DNA of 64,000 nucleotides from Cordylochernes scorpioides (GCA_030710605.1 CP092886.1:158208000-158271999); one strand, 5' to 3'. Positions 1 through 10,954 are shown, numbered from the stretch's first letter. The notes: generated by a model not told the origin, from the sequence alone. Numbers and translations are program-made.

Positions 1-2
1 TA

Positions 3-488
3 TATGCATATAGATTGAGTCCTTTGACTAGAACGGAAAAATCCCCTGCTGGAATATTTTTAAATCGCGAGATTAGAACGAAGATTTCCATGTTGAGCAA
101 GAAATCAGTAAGAGTGGGGAGATTGAAAAATAAAAAACAGAACAATAGCTACAAAATAAATGATAGAGTAAGATACAGATGGATGGAAAGAGGAAAACCG
201 AAATGGATGTTTGGGATTGTAAAGAGAATAGTGGGAAGCAACAGCTGTATGATAGAAACTGATGGAATAGAAAGGAAAGTACACACCAACTATATGAGGA
301 GAAGTATGGAGAGAAAGGATGTTTCGTCATCAGAAGAAGGAATAAGCTACCCAAGGCCTCAGACGTCAAGTCCCCTGACTCCTGCTACAATAGTAGCAGA
401 ATCTACACCTGGACCACCGACTGAATCTACACCTTCCCGGAGATATCCACTACGAGAGAGGAGACCACCGGATAGATATGTACCTTAA
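3..488 (+). CDS. Gypsy element A: pol C-terminal end (partial at window edge)
   Basis: The reading frame is open through the left edge, so the start lies outside the window. The protein begins with an SPAGIFLNREIRTK-like segment, typical of the region just after the integrase catalytic core in Ty3/Gypsy polyproteins. A basic stretch follows (about residues 50-95, RYRWMERGKPKWMFGIVKRI) resembling the small beta-barrel integrase C-terminus. A Ser/Pro/Thr-rich tail ends in RYPLRERRPPDRYVP, the usual Gypsy pol ending. The stop at 486-488 is followed 17 bases later by a polypurine tract, as expected for pol's last codons. No frame breaks are seen in this part. Family assignment is by motif recognition only. 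Confidence 0.75.
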   Translation, partial: YAYRLSPLTRTEKSPAGIFLNREIRTKISMLSKKSVRVGRLKNKKQNNSYKINDRVRYRWMERGKPKWMFGIVKRIVGSNSCMIETDGIERKVHTNYMRRSMERKDVSSSEEGISYPRPQTSSPLTPATIVAESTPGPPTESTPSRRYPLRERRPPDRYVP

Positions 489-504
489 TGAGTATTGCTA
501 TCTT

Positions 505-517
505 AAAAAAGGGGGAG
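505..517 (+). promoter_or_regulatory. Polypurine tract of Gypsy-A
   Basis: AAAAAAGGGGGAG lies directly before a TG dinucleotide that starts the presumed 3' LTR. It is the plus-strand primer site of LTR retrotransposons. Confidence 0.7.
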
Positions 518-518
518 T

Positions 519-760
519 TGATGTGGATGAACTTAAAAAAATAATTAAATATGAGTGATTGAATATTAGATAATAATTGAATATTAATTAATTTATTTTC
601 TATTGTTTTTTGACCAAGAAAAGGTAAATTCATTCTATCAAGAGATATGTAAATTTTGTTCGTTCAATTTTAATTTTAATTTTAGTTTTGCTTGGCTTGC
701 ATGTAAATATTCTTAAGGAAGAGAAATAAACTTTTTTTTCTTTTATAAGTGCAGACATCT
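519..760 (+). repeat. Probable 3' LTR of Gypsy-A (right end uncertain)
   Basis: It starts TGATGTGG right after the polypurine tract and contains an AATAAA polyadenylation signal at about 725-730 followed by a T-rich stretch. No second copy lies in the window, so the right boundary (a CA near 750-760) is a guess. Confidence 0.5.
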
Positions 761-916
761 TTTGTTTGATATAAATTTCTAGAAAATTATTTAAATAGCA
801 AAATAACATTACAGTAGAGCAATAATGATAACAAATTATTCACAAATTATGTAGTTACAAAAGTCAAGCTTCCCAAAATCATTATTCGAAGAAATCTCTT
901 TCAAAATTGTCAAAAT

Positions 917-1151
917 CTATATCAAAGCCCCCTGATAAACAATATTGCTTGTCTTGCTAAAAGTAGAACTAAAGACAAATACATTTTTAGGGCTGGAAAC
1001 ACGGGAGCATGCTACATAGAGTTGCCCATGCGAGAAACAGGGAGACTCAAGATGCACACCAACTACTTGCAATGTTTGACCCTGAAGCATGCTGAACCCT
1101 AGAGCTATTGGAACGCTGAGAAAGATTGCTTCTCCTATGGCTTGGCATACC
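917..1151 (-). pseudogene. Helitron RepHel helicase C-terminal fragment, copy 1
   Basis: The minus-strand frame reads a peptide with VPIALGFSM, LQGQTLQVVG, SPCFSHGQLYVACSRV, SPKNLFVF and KTxNIVYQ. This is the characteristic C-terminal motif set (helicase motifs V/VI) of Pif1-like helicases in Helitron RepHel proteins. It ends in a natural stop (CTA read on plus at 917-919). The 5' end abuts a possible 3' splice site, TTTGTAG, at about 1148-1155. No rolling-circle initiator domain or N-terminal helicase motif is present, so this is a fragment. It lies inside a roughly 480-bp repeat unit that is duplicated 726 bp downstream. Confidence 0.75.
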
Positions 1152-1642
1152 TACAAACACAAAGCATTAGTAAAAATAAAAATAAGGATAACCGAAAAAT
1201 GTAAAACATCAAGGACTGAGATTGAAGAAAAAAATTCAAAAATAGTGTATTAAAATAAGCGCGACTCATGACTAAGGCCAAAATAAAAAAAATATATAAT
1301 ATTATAGAGGCATGAAAATACTAATGGTGTAAAAATCAAAACAGCAAAGTTATCCTGATAAATGCAATGAGCTATGATAAGGTGTGTTGCAGGCTAACAA
1401 AAACCTTAATTGAACCAGAAATGTTGATACCATAAAAAAAAATAAAAAACAATTTTCAAGAATAGAGTTATGTAAATGAATTAAATGTGAAAAAATTAAA
1501 ATAAAATAAAGTAAAAAAAGCTTTATTGATGAAACTACAGTAGAGCAATAATGATAACAAATTATTCACAAATTATGTAGTTACAAAAGTCAAGCTTCCC
1601 AAAATCATTATTCGAAGAAATCTCTTTCAAAATTGTCAAAAT

Positions 1643-1877
1643 CTATATCAAAGCCCCCTGATAAACAATATTGCGTGTCTTGCTAAAAGTAGAACTAAAG
1701 ACAAATAAATTTTTAGGGCTGGAAACACGGGAGCATGCTACATAGAGTTGCCCATGCGAGAAACAGGGAGACTCAAGATGCACACCAACTACTTGCAATG
1801 TTTGACCCTGAAGCATGCTGAACCCTAGAGCTATTGGAACGCTGAGAAAGATTGCTTCTCCTATGGCTTGGCATACC
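1643..1877 (-). pseudogene. Helitron RepHel helicase C-terminal fragment, copy 2
   Basis: This is a second copy of the same minus-strand fragment, again with GQTL, FSHGQLYVACSRV and NIVYQ motifs and the same terminal stop. It differs from copy 1 by a few substitutions (for example Thr-Arg-Asn versus Thr-Ser-Asn near the end). The frame is open over the shared part, so decay since duplication is slight. Confidence 0.75.
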
Positions 1878-2533
1878 TACAAACACAAAGCATTAGTAAA
1901 AATAAAAATAAGGATAACCGAAAAATGTAAAACATCAAGGACTGAGATTGAAGAAAAAAATTCAAAAATAGTGTATTAAAATAAGCGCGACTCATGACTA
2001 AGGCCAAAATAAAAAAAAAGCATAGAAATAATCTGAAAGGAGGGGAAAAATGCATAAAACTCAGTGAAAACGTAAAACAACTGATTAAAAAAAAGCAAAT
2101 GGAAGAAGACGTAAAAAAAAAAGTATAAATCGCAGAAAAAATATGCACAATAAATATGAGTAGAACATACATAGATATATATGAGCAGCTACATATTATG
2201 AAGCAGATAAATCTAAATACTACCTAAACAAATGACAGCAAAACAAAAAAAAAGACAATGGAAGAAGGCCTAAAAAAAAGTCTAATTTGGTTGAAAAAAC
2301 TGCTCAATAAATTGAGCCTATATAGATATATGGACCCGGCTTCGCCCGGGTATTGTTCGAGTGGGGGTTGACTCTTGAATGAATAGAGCCCCCAACTGTT
2401 TTAAAACTTAAAGTAAAGAATTTTCTTTCAGCACAATGGAGATAAACTGCAAACATCAAAATTAAAAATTCTGGTAAAAATAATCTGAAATATAAGATCA
2501 ATTTCACAAACACATCTAATGAATAGAGTGCAT

Positions 2534-2715
2534 TTTTGGAGGAGTGGTCTAAACTGTTGATTTTTAAAAACCACGACCCGGGATCATCGAATCCAGTTTT
2601 GGGGAATTTGTTCTGAAAAAAAAAAATTGCCCCAATGGCCCCTGATTCTTGAAAAAGTCAAACCCCTCCAGTGAGTGCAAGTAACCAAACTGGGCTTTGG
2701 TATCTAAAAAATGAA
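2534..2715 (+). repeat. tRNA-derived SINE (copy S1)
   Basis: The head resembles a tRNA: an A-box-like GGAGGAGTGGTCTAAAC at about 2538 and a B-box-like GGGATCATCGAATCC near 2580. The body (CCAATGGCCCCTGATTCTTG, then AGTGCAAGTAACCAAACTGG) recurs at 56037, 56293 and, inverted, at 56905. It ends in an A-rich tail near 2713-2725. The head is diverged, so it is probably inactive. Confidence 0.65.
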
Positions 2716-3076
2716 AAAAAAAAAACTAATGATTAGTGTGAATAAAGGGAAATGGTCCTCGCAACCGGAAAATTTCACTTTCTCCACTTCACTCTCGGCA
2801 GTTCAAGAAGAAACAGCCAGATTAAACATTTTTAAGGGCACCTAATCCGGCATGTACATCGATAGTTAAGCAACTTTTAAAAATGTAATATATCTGCAAT
2901 ACTGAAATACCCAGACTTGGATTATTTTTTTATTAGGTTATTGTTGGCAGTTTTAGAAAAATGTGGGAAATTAGATATTTTTACAAAAGAATGTACTTTT
3001 TAAAATGGCATAAAATAATTAGGAAATTTGCATCATTTTCTAATAGTCAAGGGCGATGTTAAAATACCAAAAAAGC

Positions 3077-3247
3077 AAGACCAAATAAAAAATAAACGAA
3101 TTATGTGTGATGTTTCAATAACAGCATTGTTACCTTATAAAGACAAAATTACTGAATGTATTCAGTACTTTTGTCCGAAGATGGTAACAATCCTGTTACT
3201 GAAACCACACATTATTTATTTATTTGAATTTGGTCTTGCTTCCTTGT
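3077..3247. repeat. Foldback repeat with hammerhead-like core
   Basis: The arm at 3077-3131 is the imperfect reverse complement of 3196-3247 (CACATTATTTATTTATTTGA...TTGGTCTTGCT). The inner part of the right arm reads CCGAAGA, a pairable TGGTAACA...TGTTACT stem, then GAAA. This is one base from the hammerhead ribozyme pattern CUGANGA-stem-GAAA. The same tail is found at 5005-5083 and 47231-47342 and, more diverged, at 63521-63626. Confidence 0.55.
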
Positions 3248-3249
3248 GA

Positions 3250-5004
3250 TTTTTATCTATATTTCAAAATATACCTCAATTCTTTTTTTACCTAAAAAGC
3301 TTTACATATATATTGCCAAGACCATAAATAAAGGTAAAATGTCAAATGAGTTATTAATTAACCCTATATGGGTCAGGACAAGTGAAAATAAGGCCAACAA
3401 TAGAAATATCTTTCTAAAAAATTAAATTTGAACGCTAGCTTCACAAAGGGCACAAAATTTGCTACCAGCTACATGCGTTCTTTTTTACTATGGTGTGATT
3501 TCCACAGGATGGATCTACATTATAATTTCTCCAGAGCTTAAGGTAGCAAACAGTACTTTCACAATAAATAAATATCAATGCAAAAAGCCAGAGTTATGAT
3601 AGCATGTTGCAGTGTACTGTTGACCTGTAGGATAGAAAAAAAGCAATATTGTTTCCAAAGACTTTAATTTGAAAAGTATTATGAAACGTTAAATATATTA
3701 TACTTACTTTTAAAAGCATAAAAAAAGCTATCTCGATTTGAATAAATTTAGTCTAGAAACAAACATAATGTAAAATTATGCACCAATCGATCTCTGATTG
3801 TATATTTATTTATATAAATGAGTATATTTGCATATATATATATATATATATATATCTAAATACATTCATATAAAAATATGGTTGTACCATATAAATATAT
3901 ATGAGCAGTCATATATTGTGAAGAAGATAAATATAAACCCTACCTAAACCAATGACAGAAAAAAAATGTTTAGCCAACCCTTAAATAAAGCAGTTACTGA
4001 AAATTCATAGCTGCTGCTTACAATATAAATGCTATTAGAGCATAAACATATTACATGGAACAAACATATAGTAAAATATATGTAGCAAGTTATATTGTAA
4101 AACATACTTTTTTCAATAAATATACTTTTTACAACTTTAATAAAAAAAAATAATATACCTTATGAGATAAAAAGTACACTTATCTTTAAAAATGTAGATC
4201 GTTATATGTACACTAATTAAAATTAAATGAAGCAAAATATATGAATAAGCTGCGAAATAAATAATAATTCCAATTAATTTAAATTGAAAAAATATTACTA
4301 AATGATTAAATAAAATCTACCTTCTAAAAAGGAAAAGAAAGTTTTTCGAAATGCAATTTTTGTGCTTTTAGCCTAAATGTTAAACCAAAACCTCAACTCC
4401 CTACGTGCGAAATTTCACAATACAGTTTTAATTAACCCAGGTTCCGGGGGCGTATTTATTTGATAATGATCGATTAAAATTATTTTCAAAGAGTTTAAAT
4501 AAATAAAAATAATCTTACCTTTTAAAGACACATTAATCGGGTAAAATTACAAAATTACAAATTAAAAACAAACAACGTGTAAAATTATTAACCAATCAAA
4601 TTCATTTATCGTCGCGACCAGTGCGCCGCCAAGCGGTAAAAGGCTTGAACTAAGGAATTTTGGTTTAACATTTTTTAAAAATAGCACATTTAACCTTTTC
4701 GTTTTTTGAATAGCCTATATGTTAAACGAAATCTTCAGCTACCTACATGCGAAATTCCATAATGATTGAGTCAGTAGATTTTGCGTGATGCGATAACAAA
4801 CATCGATTTCGCATTTCATTTTTATAGATATAAGGATAATCCAAATGTGCCTTATCATTTTATATACTTCAATGGACATAAGAAGTTATTCTTCCTACGA
4901 GCTGAAGAAAATGAATTCCAAAGTGAATATCGATGTTTATGCTAAGCCATCACTTTCACAAGATTCAATTTTAAAGAATTCAGGATTTGCAGCTCTACTC
5001 TATT
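3250..5004. other. AT-rich non-coding interval
   Basis: No ORF of interest is seen. It holds an imperfect copy at 3888-3960 of a segment also present at 2168-2240. It also holds two weakly similar segments near 4375-4445 and 4705-4765 (both with GTTAAAC...CTAC.TGCGAAATT), probably body repeats of the Helitron-like element that overlaps this interval. Confidence 0.4.
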
Positions 5005-5083
5005 TCAGCACTTTTGTCTGAAGATGGTAACAATACTGTTATGTTTGTTTGTGTCCAAACGTCACACACTATTTATACAGATT
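5005..5083 (+). repeat. Solo copy of the CTGAAGATGGTAACA tail repeat
   Basis: It contains CTGAAGA (a perfect CUGANGA core) followed by TGGTAACAATACTGTTA, which can pair as stem II, and later AAACGTCACACACTATTTAT shared with the 47231 palindrome. The GAAA box is disrupted by extra GTTTGTTTGTGTCC. It abuts the 5'-truncated start of J1. Confidence 0.5.
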
Positions 5084-5407
5084 TGGACCTCATTGAGAAC
5101 AACAACACCCTCCTCATCAGAGATTACAATCACCTTGCTGCAAAAATTAAGCTTAAGGCCGACCAAATCAAACAGAATAAGTGGATTGAACTCTGCTCTT
5201 CAATTGACCCAAAAACCAGCGACTCGAAACTATGGAGACTACTACATGCCCTCAATCAGGACACTCCATCTCACAGCAGCTCAAATACCTTCAAGGATAA
5301 TTCTGGAAATCCCCTCACAGACAAATAGAGCATAGCAAATCATTTGCCCACCATTACAGCTCCACCGCAAAACCTAATTTTAATTTACAGGATAAAATAA
5401 TAGGTAG
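5084..5407 (+). pseudogene. J1 non-LTR retrotransposon, 5' fragment (upstream of RT)
   Basis: It encodes a segment such as KADQIKQNKWIELCSSID and SDSKLWRLLHALN. This is the linker between endonuclease and reverse transcriptase in I/Jockey-type ORF2 proteins. After a stop at 5326-5328 and a 1-base frame change it runs on as HHYSSTAKPNFNLQDKIIG, up to the insertion point of Gypsy-B at 5407/5408. The frame continues directly at 39855-39859 once Gypsy-B and one copy of the TSD are removed. The element is 5'-truncated: no ORF1 or endonuclease is present. Confidence 0.75.
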
Positions 5408-5672
5408 TGATCTGTTTTGTTTAAAGATAATATATCAGTGATATATTATTACTTTACTCTGTTTTGATCATCTTGTTTTTATCATTATCTTGTAGACAAC
5501 AAAATGTTTGTGATATAATGAGCACACGTGCAAGAATTGTAAAAAAAAAAAATAATAATTACAGTAGAACAAAAATGGTGTATCTTTCATATATCTTTAA
5601 ATATATATAAAGTGCAATTTCTTATAAAATAATTTTCACCATTAATATTCAACATTTAATAGAAACGTATCA
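5408..5672 (+). repeat. 5' LTR of Gypsy-B
   Basis: It starts TGATCTG and ends CGTATCA and is nearly identical to 39591-39854. The differences seen are scattered single bases and a poly-A length change. Directly after it, AA then TGGTGACGAAGAATTAATG (from 5675) is the presumed primer-binding site. Confidence 0.9.
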
Positions 5673-5698
5673 AATGGTGACGAAGAATTAATGTAAGT

Positions 5699-6265
5699 AT
5701 GGCCACGACTAATTCAAATTATCCAAGGTTTCGTGAAGGTGAAGATCTAAATTGTTATTTGGAACAATTAGAAGAATGTTTTAAATTGAACAAAACATTA
5801 GAAGCAGACAAAGTATCTGTGTTATTAACGTCTATTGATGTTAATGTTTATAAGACTTTGCGCGATTTGTTGGTACCCAGTAGGCCAAGTGACCTTAATT
5901 ATAAAGATTTAGTAAAGGTTTTAACCAACCATTTATATCCAATAAAAAATAAGCACTATGAAAGATATTTATTTCACAAGATTGTACAAAAAGAAAATGA
6001 GCCTGTGGGAAAATTTGTTTTGAGGCTTAAATCTCAGGCAGACAAGTGCAAATTTACTGACATAAATTAAATTTTGTGTGACCAATTTGTAAGTGGTTGC
6101 TACGATGAAGCTACGCTTAAAAGGCTGCTAAGTGAACCTTTTTTAACGTTTGATAGTGCAATAAATATTGCAAATTCTGTAGAGGCAGCGAAGTCACAAG
6201 TAAATTTGATGAAAAATCCTGGTGATGATATTGATAAGTTGAAAGCCCGATCTAATAATTTTTAA
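5699..6265 (+). pseudogene. Gypsy-B gag (capsid), one in-frame stop
   Basis: It starts with ATG 26 bases after the LTR. The protein resembles Ty3/Gypsy capsid: FREGEDLNCYLEQLEECF near the N-terminus and YERYLFHKIVQKENEPVGKF (about residues 100-118), matching the RHxF..RxQ..GE...F pattern. A TAA at 6068-6070 interrupts the frame, which resumes without shift (DQFVSGCYDEATLKRLL) until a stop near 6263-6265. The zinc knuckle follows in a shifted frame. Confidence 0.75.
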
Positions 6266-6266
6266 T

Positions 6267-6737
6267 TCCCATGTAAATACAATAATCCTTGCAAAATTTG
6301 TGGAAATCTAACCACGATACGAAGTTATGCAAATTTAAAATGCTCAATGTTATATTTGCTATAAGAAAGGGCACATTGCTCCAGTATGTTGGAATAAAAA
6401 ATCGGCCCAAAATTCTGGAATGAATAAACCCAATCTGAATAAATTGAATACTATTCAGTGCAACACATTAGAAAACGCACCAAAAATATTGGTAAACGTT
6501 AAAATTGAAGATGCAGACACTATAATGGAGGTTGACACTGGTGCAGACGTGTCTGTAGTTTCAAAGAAATTTTTTTTTACAAATCTCAAAAATGTCACTC
6601 TAGAGAAATACAGTGGACATTTGAAAAGTTTTTCGGGAAATTTGATTCCAGTTTTTGGAAAATGCTTGGTAAATGTTAGTTACAAAAACTATCAGGAAAA
6701 ACTACCTCTAATTGTGACAGGCCAGTTTAATAACTAA
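6267..6737 (+). pseudogene. Gypsy-B nucleocapsid knuckles and aspartic protease
   Basis: Cys-rich segments (CKICGN.. and CYICYKKGHIAPVCW, in two frames) form the zinc-knuckle region at about 6288-6392. The frame from 6420 then contains MEVDTGADVSVVS, with the retropepsin catalytic DTGA at about 6533-6544. It ends at a TAA (6735-6737) just before LLGRNWI, the usual protease C-terminal motif, so the stop is a lesion inside the protein. Confidence 0.7.
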
Positions 6738-8480
6738 ACGCCGTTACTGGGCAGAAATTGGATAAGAATTTTAAAAGCTGATTGGCCCAATTGCGTTTTT
6801 GATATCTGTAATAATATAAATGTAATTTCAAATTTAGAACTGTTTTTAGAAGCATATAAAAGAGTATTTGAAAATAAAGATTTACCAATTCAGGGCATTA
6901 AAGGTTCAATATCATTGAGGCCAAATGCAAAGCCCAATTTTTTTAAATTTAGACCAGTACCCTTTTCCATTAAAGAGAAGATAGACAAAGAACTAGACAG
7001 ACTTGAACAAAGTCAAATAATTGAAAAGGTTAATGCTAGTGATTGGTCTACGCCTTTAGTAACGGTAATAAAGTCAAATGGAGAACTACGTTTGTGTGGT
7101 GATTTTAAAAATACTTTGAATAATTGCATTGAAGATGAGAAATATCCATTACCTACTATAGAAACTATGTTGGGAAATCTAGGAGGAAACACGATTTTTA
7201 CCAAATTGGATCTCTCCTCCGCATATCATCAAATTGAAATGGATGAAGCATCAAAAATCTGCTAGTGGTATCTACCCATAGAGGACTTTACCGATATAAT
7301 AGATTGCCTTTCGGCATCAGTCCAGCTTCAGCCATTTTCCAGAGGTGTATGGACAGCCCTTTTCATGATGTTCCCAACACGGTGCTATACTTAGATGATA
7401 TTTTCATTGGTTCTAAAGATGAACAAGAACATTTAAGAATTTTAAAAATGATTTTCGATAAATTGAAAGAGATAAATTCCACCCTTAATAAAGAAAAATG
7501 CTAATTTTTAAAAAAAGACATTTGTTTTCTAGGTCATATTATAAATGAAGATGGTGTTAGACCAGATTCAAAGAAATTGGAAGCATTAGAAAGGTGTAAA
7601 AAGCCTTTCGACAAAACATCATTGAAGGGTTTTCTAGGGATGTTGAGCTTCTATTCAAAATACATACCTAATATGTCAACCTTAGCTGGTCCTCTTTATC
7701 AACTCCTAAAGAAGGACAATCGTTGGAAATGGTCTAGCCAATGCGAAAAGGCATTTCTGAATTTGAAGTTAACTTTATTAAATTCCCAGGCGCTTATTCA
7801 CTATTCAATGAAGCTTCCATTAACTTTAACCTGCGATGCATCTGCCTATGGCATAAGTGGGGTCTTGTGTCGTATTGTGGAAGGGGAAGAGAAGCCAATC
7901 ACCTTTGTTTCCAGAACATTGTCAAGTGCTGAAGCCAAATACTCTCAGACTGAGAAAGAAGCACTTGCTATTGTGTTTGCAACTTCCAAACTGAGACAAT
8001 ACTTGTTTGGGAGAAAAATTGTGTTAAAGAGTGATCATAAAGCTTTAACGACTGTTTTTGCAAACAAAAGACTTCTTCCGCCATTAATTGCAAATCGCTT
8101 GCATTGGTGCGCTTTAGAGTTGTCAAANNNNNNNNNNNNNNNNNNNNNNNNNNNNNNNNNNNNNNNNNNNNNNNNNNNNNNNNNNNNNNNNNNNNNNNNN
8201 NNNNNNNNNNNNNNNNNNNNNNNNNNNTTTCGATTTCGATATTAGATATACAAATAAAGATACCATGCTCTGTGCGGATGCATTTTCAAGACTTCCACTT
8301 GAGGAAATTAATTCAAGGGAAAACAACATTGATTGGGTGACACCTGATATATCATTTTTAAATGTAACTCCATTGGACCACCTCATTATTGAAGAAGAAA
8401 CCAATAAAGATCCGGTTTTAAATAAGCTCAATGAATATCTATTAGAAGACCCTCAGTTAGCAAAAAGGATGAAACAATGA
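6738..8480 (+). pseudogene. Gypsy-B reverse transcriptase and RNase H
   Basis: Ordered motifs are seen: LLGRNWI; WSTPLVTVIKSNGELRLCGDF (RT motifs 1-2); FTKLDLSSAYHQIEM (catalytic Asp); YRYNRLPFGISPASAIFQ; VLYLDDIFIG (YxDD, about 7387-7417); FLGHIINEDGVRPD; then RNase H with TCDASAYGISGVL, SQTEKEALA and KSDHKAL. Breaks are at 7263 (stop and frame change) and 7502 (stop). The RNase H end is cut by the N gap (8128-8227), after which FRFRYTNKDTMLCADAFSRLP resumes and ends at 8480. Confidence 0.8.
8128..8227. other. Assembly gap (100 N)
   Basis: Exactly 100 N, the conventional placeholder for a gap of unknown size, lies inside the Gypsy-B RNase H coding region. The flanks are the expected neighbouring protein segments, so the true gap is probably small. 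Confidence 0.98.
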
Positions 8481-9179
8481 AACCATTCCTTTCAAAATTG
8501 TAAAATTTTTCTATACTGCATGGATGCATTTTTGTTGATTCTAGGGCAGTGATTCCAAGAACATGTCAAGATCAAATGTTGAAGTTACTTCATCAAGGTC
8601 ATATAGGAATCAATCGCATGAAATCTCTAGCCAGATCTTCGGTTTGGTGGCCGAAAATGGATAGTCAAATTGAAGAGTTTGTGAAGGAATGTTCTCCCTG
8701 TATGCATCATCAGACAGCTCCTCCTGCTGAGAACACACTTTGGCCCAGGACTAACCAACCGTGGCAGCGAGTTCATGTTGACCATTTCTATTTCAGAGGT
8801 GATTGTTATTTATTGGTAGTAGATGCAAATTCAAATTGGATTGAAGTATTCCCAGTTAGAGGTATTACTTCGCAAGAAAATATTAAGCTTCTACGGGAGT
8901 GTTTCGCCAGGTATGGATTACCGCAATGCTTAGTGTCTGACAATGGCCCCCCCTCCAATTCGCTTGAATTTAAGGAGTTCTTACGGAAAAATAATGTATA
9001 CCACTTAACCTCGCCAGCATATAATCCATCGTCTAACGGAATTGCTGAAGTTTCGGTAAGAATAATAAAAAAAAATCTCTGGAAAAGTCGTTAGAGGAAT
9101 CTCCAAACTCAAATATGGACTGTATTTAAAAAAATGTTCTGTTTAATTATAGAAATACGCCTACCTCTTTAGATAAGCC
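8481..9179 (+). pseudogene. Gypsy-B integrase, N-terminal and core part
   Basis: HQGHIGINRMKSLARSSVWWP then CSPCMHH forms the HHCC zinc-binding domain (about 8590-8710). WQRVHVDHF, VSDNGPPSNS and SSNGIAEVSVR contain the D-D-E catalytic residues. A stop at 9092-9094 and frame changes follow, then RNTPTSLDKP just before the break at 9179/9180. The frame continues after element C at 39151 (P-V-E-R-L-L-S-Y-V-P-R). Confidence 0.8.
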
Positions 9180-9644
9180 TGTTAAATCAGTGTTTGTACA
9201 TATGGATATATCTTTGTATTGACCATTAAGTGATATACTAAACTCAATAAAAGAAATTTTAAAACTCGCCACGGTAATTGCACAAACACTGATTTACACA
9301 AGTTTCAACCTCGTTATTATAACATGTTATCACGTGTAAACCTTAAAGTGGATTAACAAAGAAAACTTCTTAATACAGCAATATTGGTATAACCACCACC
9401 TTTACGCTTTTGAATAACTCACACACTCCAAATTTGTAGACTTTATGGGAATTAATGTTTGGTCTGATATAACACACAAAAGAAATTACAGAAAAAATGA
9501 ATAATATCTAATTTTATTATATCTAACACTCTATAATTTGGTGCAAAAAAAAAATTATATGCAAGACAAAAGGTATTCCATTAATGAACGTTTCTTCACT
9601 TCTAATTCCATTGTATTATGAAAAGAAATCTTCTATTTACTATA

Positions 9645-10165
9645 TCTCTATATCTATATATATATATATAAAAATGAATGATTGTATGTCTGTCTGTATG
9701 TCCGGTATACAAATTCGCAGTAGTTCACTAATTCAAACCAAAATTTCCATACATAGGTAAAAAAATACGGGGAAGACGATAGGCTATTTTAAAAAATATA
9801 TAAATCAATTATTAAAACTATATATTTTTTTTCAGAAAATGATGATGACGATATTGCTGTATCATGTTTGATTATCAGATACAAAATTATATCGGGAAAA
9901 ATTCCAAAAAGCAGAGACCATGGGTGAAACCAGTTCATTATTTTGTACGCAGGAACAAAATTCTAACAGAAAAACATTCATTCGAGCAGAAAACAAAAGC
10001 TAGATCATATTTCTATAAAAATATCGCTTCTCAGACACAAAGTTAGGAGCGGGACGTTTCACAAGAGTGACATCCACGGCGCCAATTTATAATTGTAACG
10101 AATAGTATTTGAATAAAAACATTTAATCGGGTAAAACCCGGGCGTTGCCCGGGTCATTCGGCTAG
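9645..10165 (+). mobile_element. Non-autonomous Helitron with verifiable empty site
   Basis: It starts TCTCTATATC and ends CTAG, with a perfect 8-bp hairpin (ACCCGGGC/GCCCGGGT, 3-base loop, 10136-10154) seven bases before CTAG. It lies between A and T. The right LTR of element C (about 38221-38255) reads exactly the joined flanks, ...TTTACTATA + TATATTATATAG..., with nothing between. 5'-TC, 3'-hairpin-CTRR, A/T insertion and no TSD are the Helitron hallmarks. No RepHel coding is present, so it was moved in trans. It inserted after element C. Confidence 0.93.
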
Positions 10166-10840
10166 TATATTATATAGTAGAATTTACCGCCAAAAAAAAT
10201 AAATATCACCTATTAAAAACTATATATATGCCTTCTAACCTATAAAGAGCCCTTTGGCTCACACAAGAGAGAGAGAGAATTTTAAATCATTTTTAAACTT
10301 AATATTGTGTTTCTCTACGCACCGTCCCCGGCCCACCTCGTCAGCTCGATTGTTTCTTCCCAACTGACCAAAAATTTGAAAAGTGGCGTCCCTCCAAAAA
10401 TTTATCATCTTCTTTTTACAGAGTAAAAAAAAATAATTTAATTTCGCAGAATATATTCGAAAATAAAAATATTATTCTTTTTAGTAAAAGAAAATTTAAA
10501 TTAATAATAAAAATTGATAAAATGTAACAGATCGATTTCTTGAGATTTTAATTTAGTATGCCTTAAAATTGTTCTTATATTGTTATCAAAAATAATATAT
10601 ACCTAATTTATCTAAATATTTATATAATTAATTTTTACTCTTTGGAATAAAATAAATTTAGAATTTTCGAAATGGTAATAGAACTTTGGCCCTTTCATCT
10701 TGCATATAAAAGGGGGTTGGTTATACACATATGTCACATATTTACAATCTGATATGTACATTCTGTACATATCTCCATCTGGGCCTTTTTGCAGCGGGCT
10801 TCGGGGTATAAGCCCAGGTCTAATTCACGTTCTCCATTTC

Positions 10841-10954
10841 TTAGTTCTCCTCGTCGTTGTCCTTCTGTGGAGGGTTGGTCAGTTTGGAAAGGGTCAGTGT
10901 CATTTCCAACTGGGTGTCTTCCCCGGCTTTGGTCTTTGGAGCATCGTCGGCCAT
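10841..10954 (-). CDS. Short ORF in element C LTR (37 aa, left copy)
   Basis: It begins MADDAPKTKAGED and ends PPQKDNDEEN, in a GC-richer segment unlike the surroundings, with a purine at -3 of the ATG. The right LTR copy (38909-39022) differs by one residue (Thr/Ala). I do not recognise it. It could be a captured exon fragment or chance. Confidence 0.25.
   Translation of the reverse strand: MADDAPKTKAGEDTQLEMTLTLSKLTNPPQKDNDEEN

Larger units (their letters stand above)
811..2018. repeat. Direct duplication of a ~480-bp Helitron-derived unit
   Basis: Positions 811-1290 and 1537-2018 are nearly identical by eye, offset by 726 bp. Differences include single-base changes near 952/1676 and 986/1708. 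The 246 bases between them are AT-rich and match neither arm. Both units carry the same helicase fragment in the same (minus) orientation, so this is a segmental duplication, not two insertions in opposite senses. Confidence 0.85.
2320..4842 (-). mobile_element. Probable non-autonomous Helitron, minus strand (boundaries weak)
   Basis: On the minus strand a 6-bp hairpin (ACCCGG/CCGGGT, plus positions about 2334-2351) sits close to the left end. It is closely related to the 3' hairpin of the well-defined Helitron at 9645-10165. At 4818-4842 the minus strand reads TATCTATAAAAATGAAATG, like the 5' end of that Helitron. A clean CTRR terminus is not seen on the left (CTATATAG instead), so the ends are approximate. 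No coding capacity is seen. The interval includes a foldback repeat (3077-3247) and a short TA microsatellite near 3833-3854. Confidence 0.35.

Noticed and set aside
10705-10713. TATAAAAGG on plus strand as a host promoter
   Set aside because: It occurs in both LTRs of element C and no plus-strand gene follows; at most an LTR feature.
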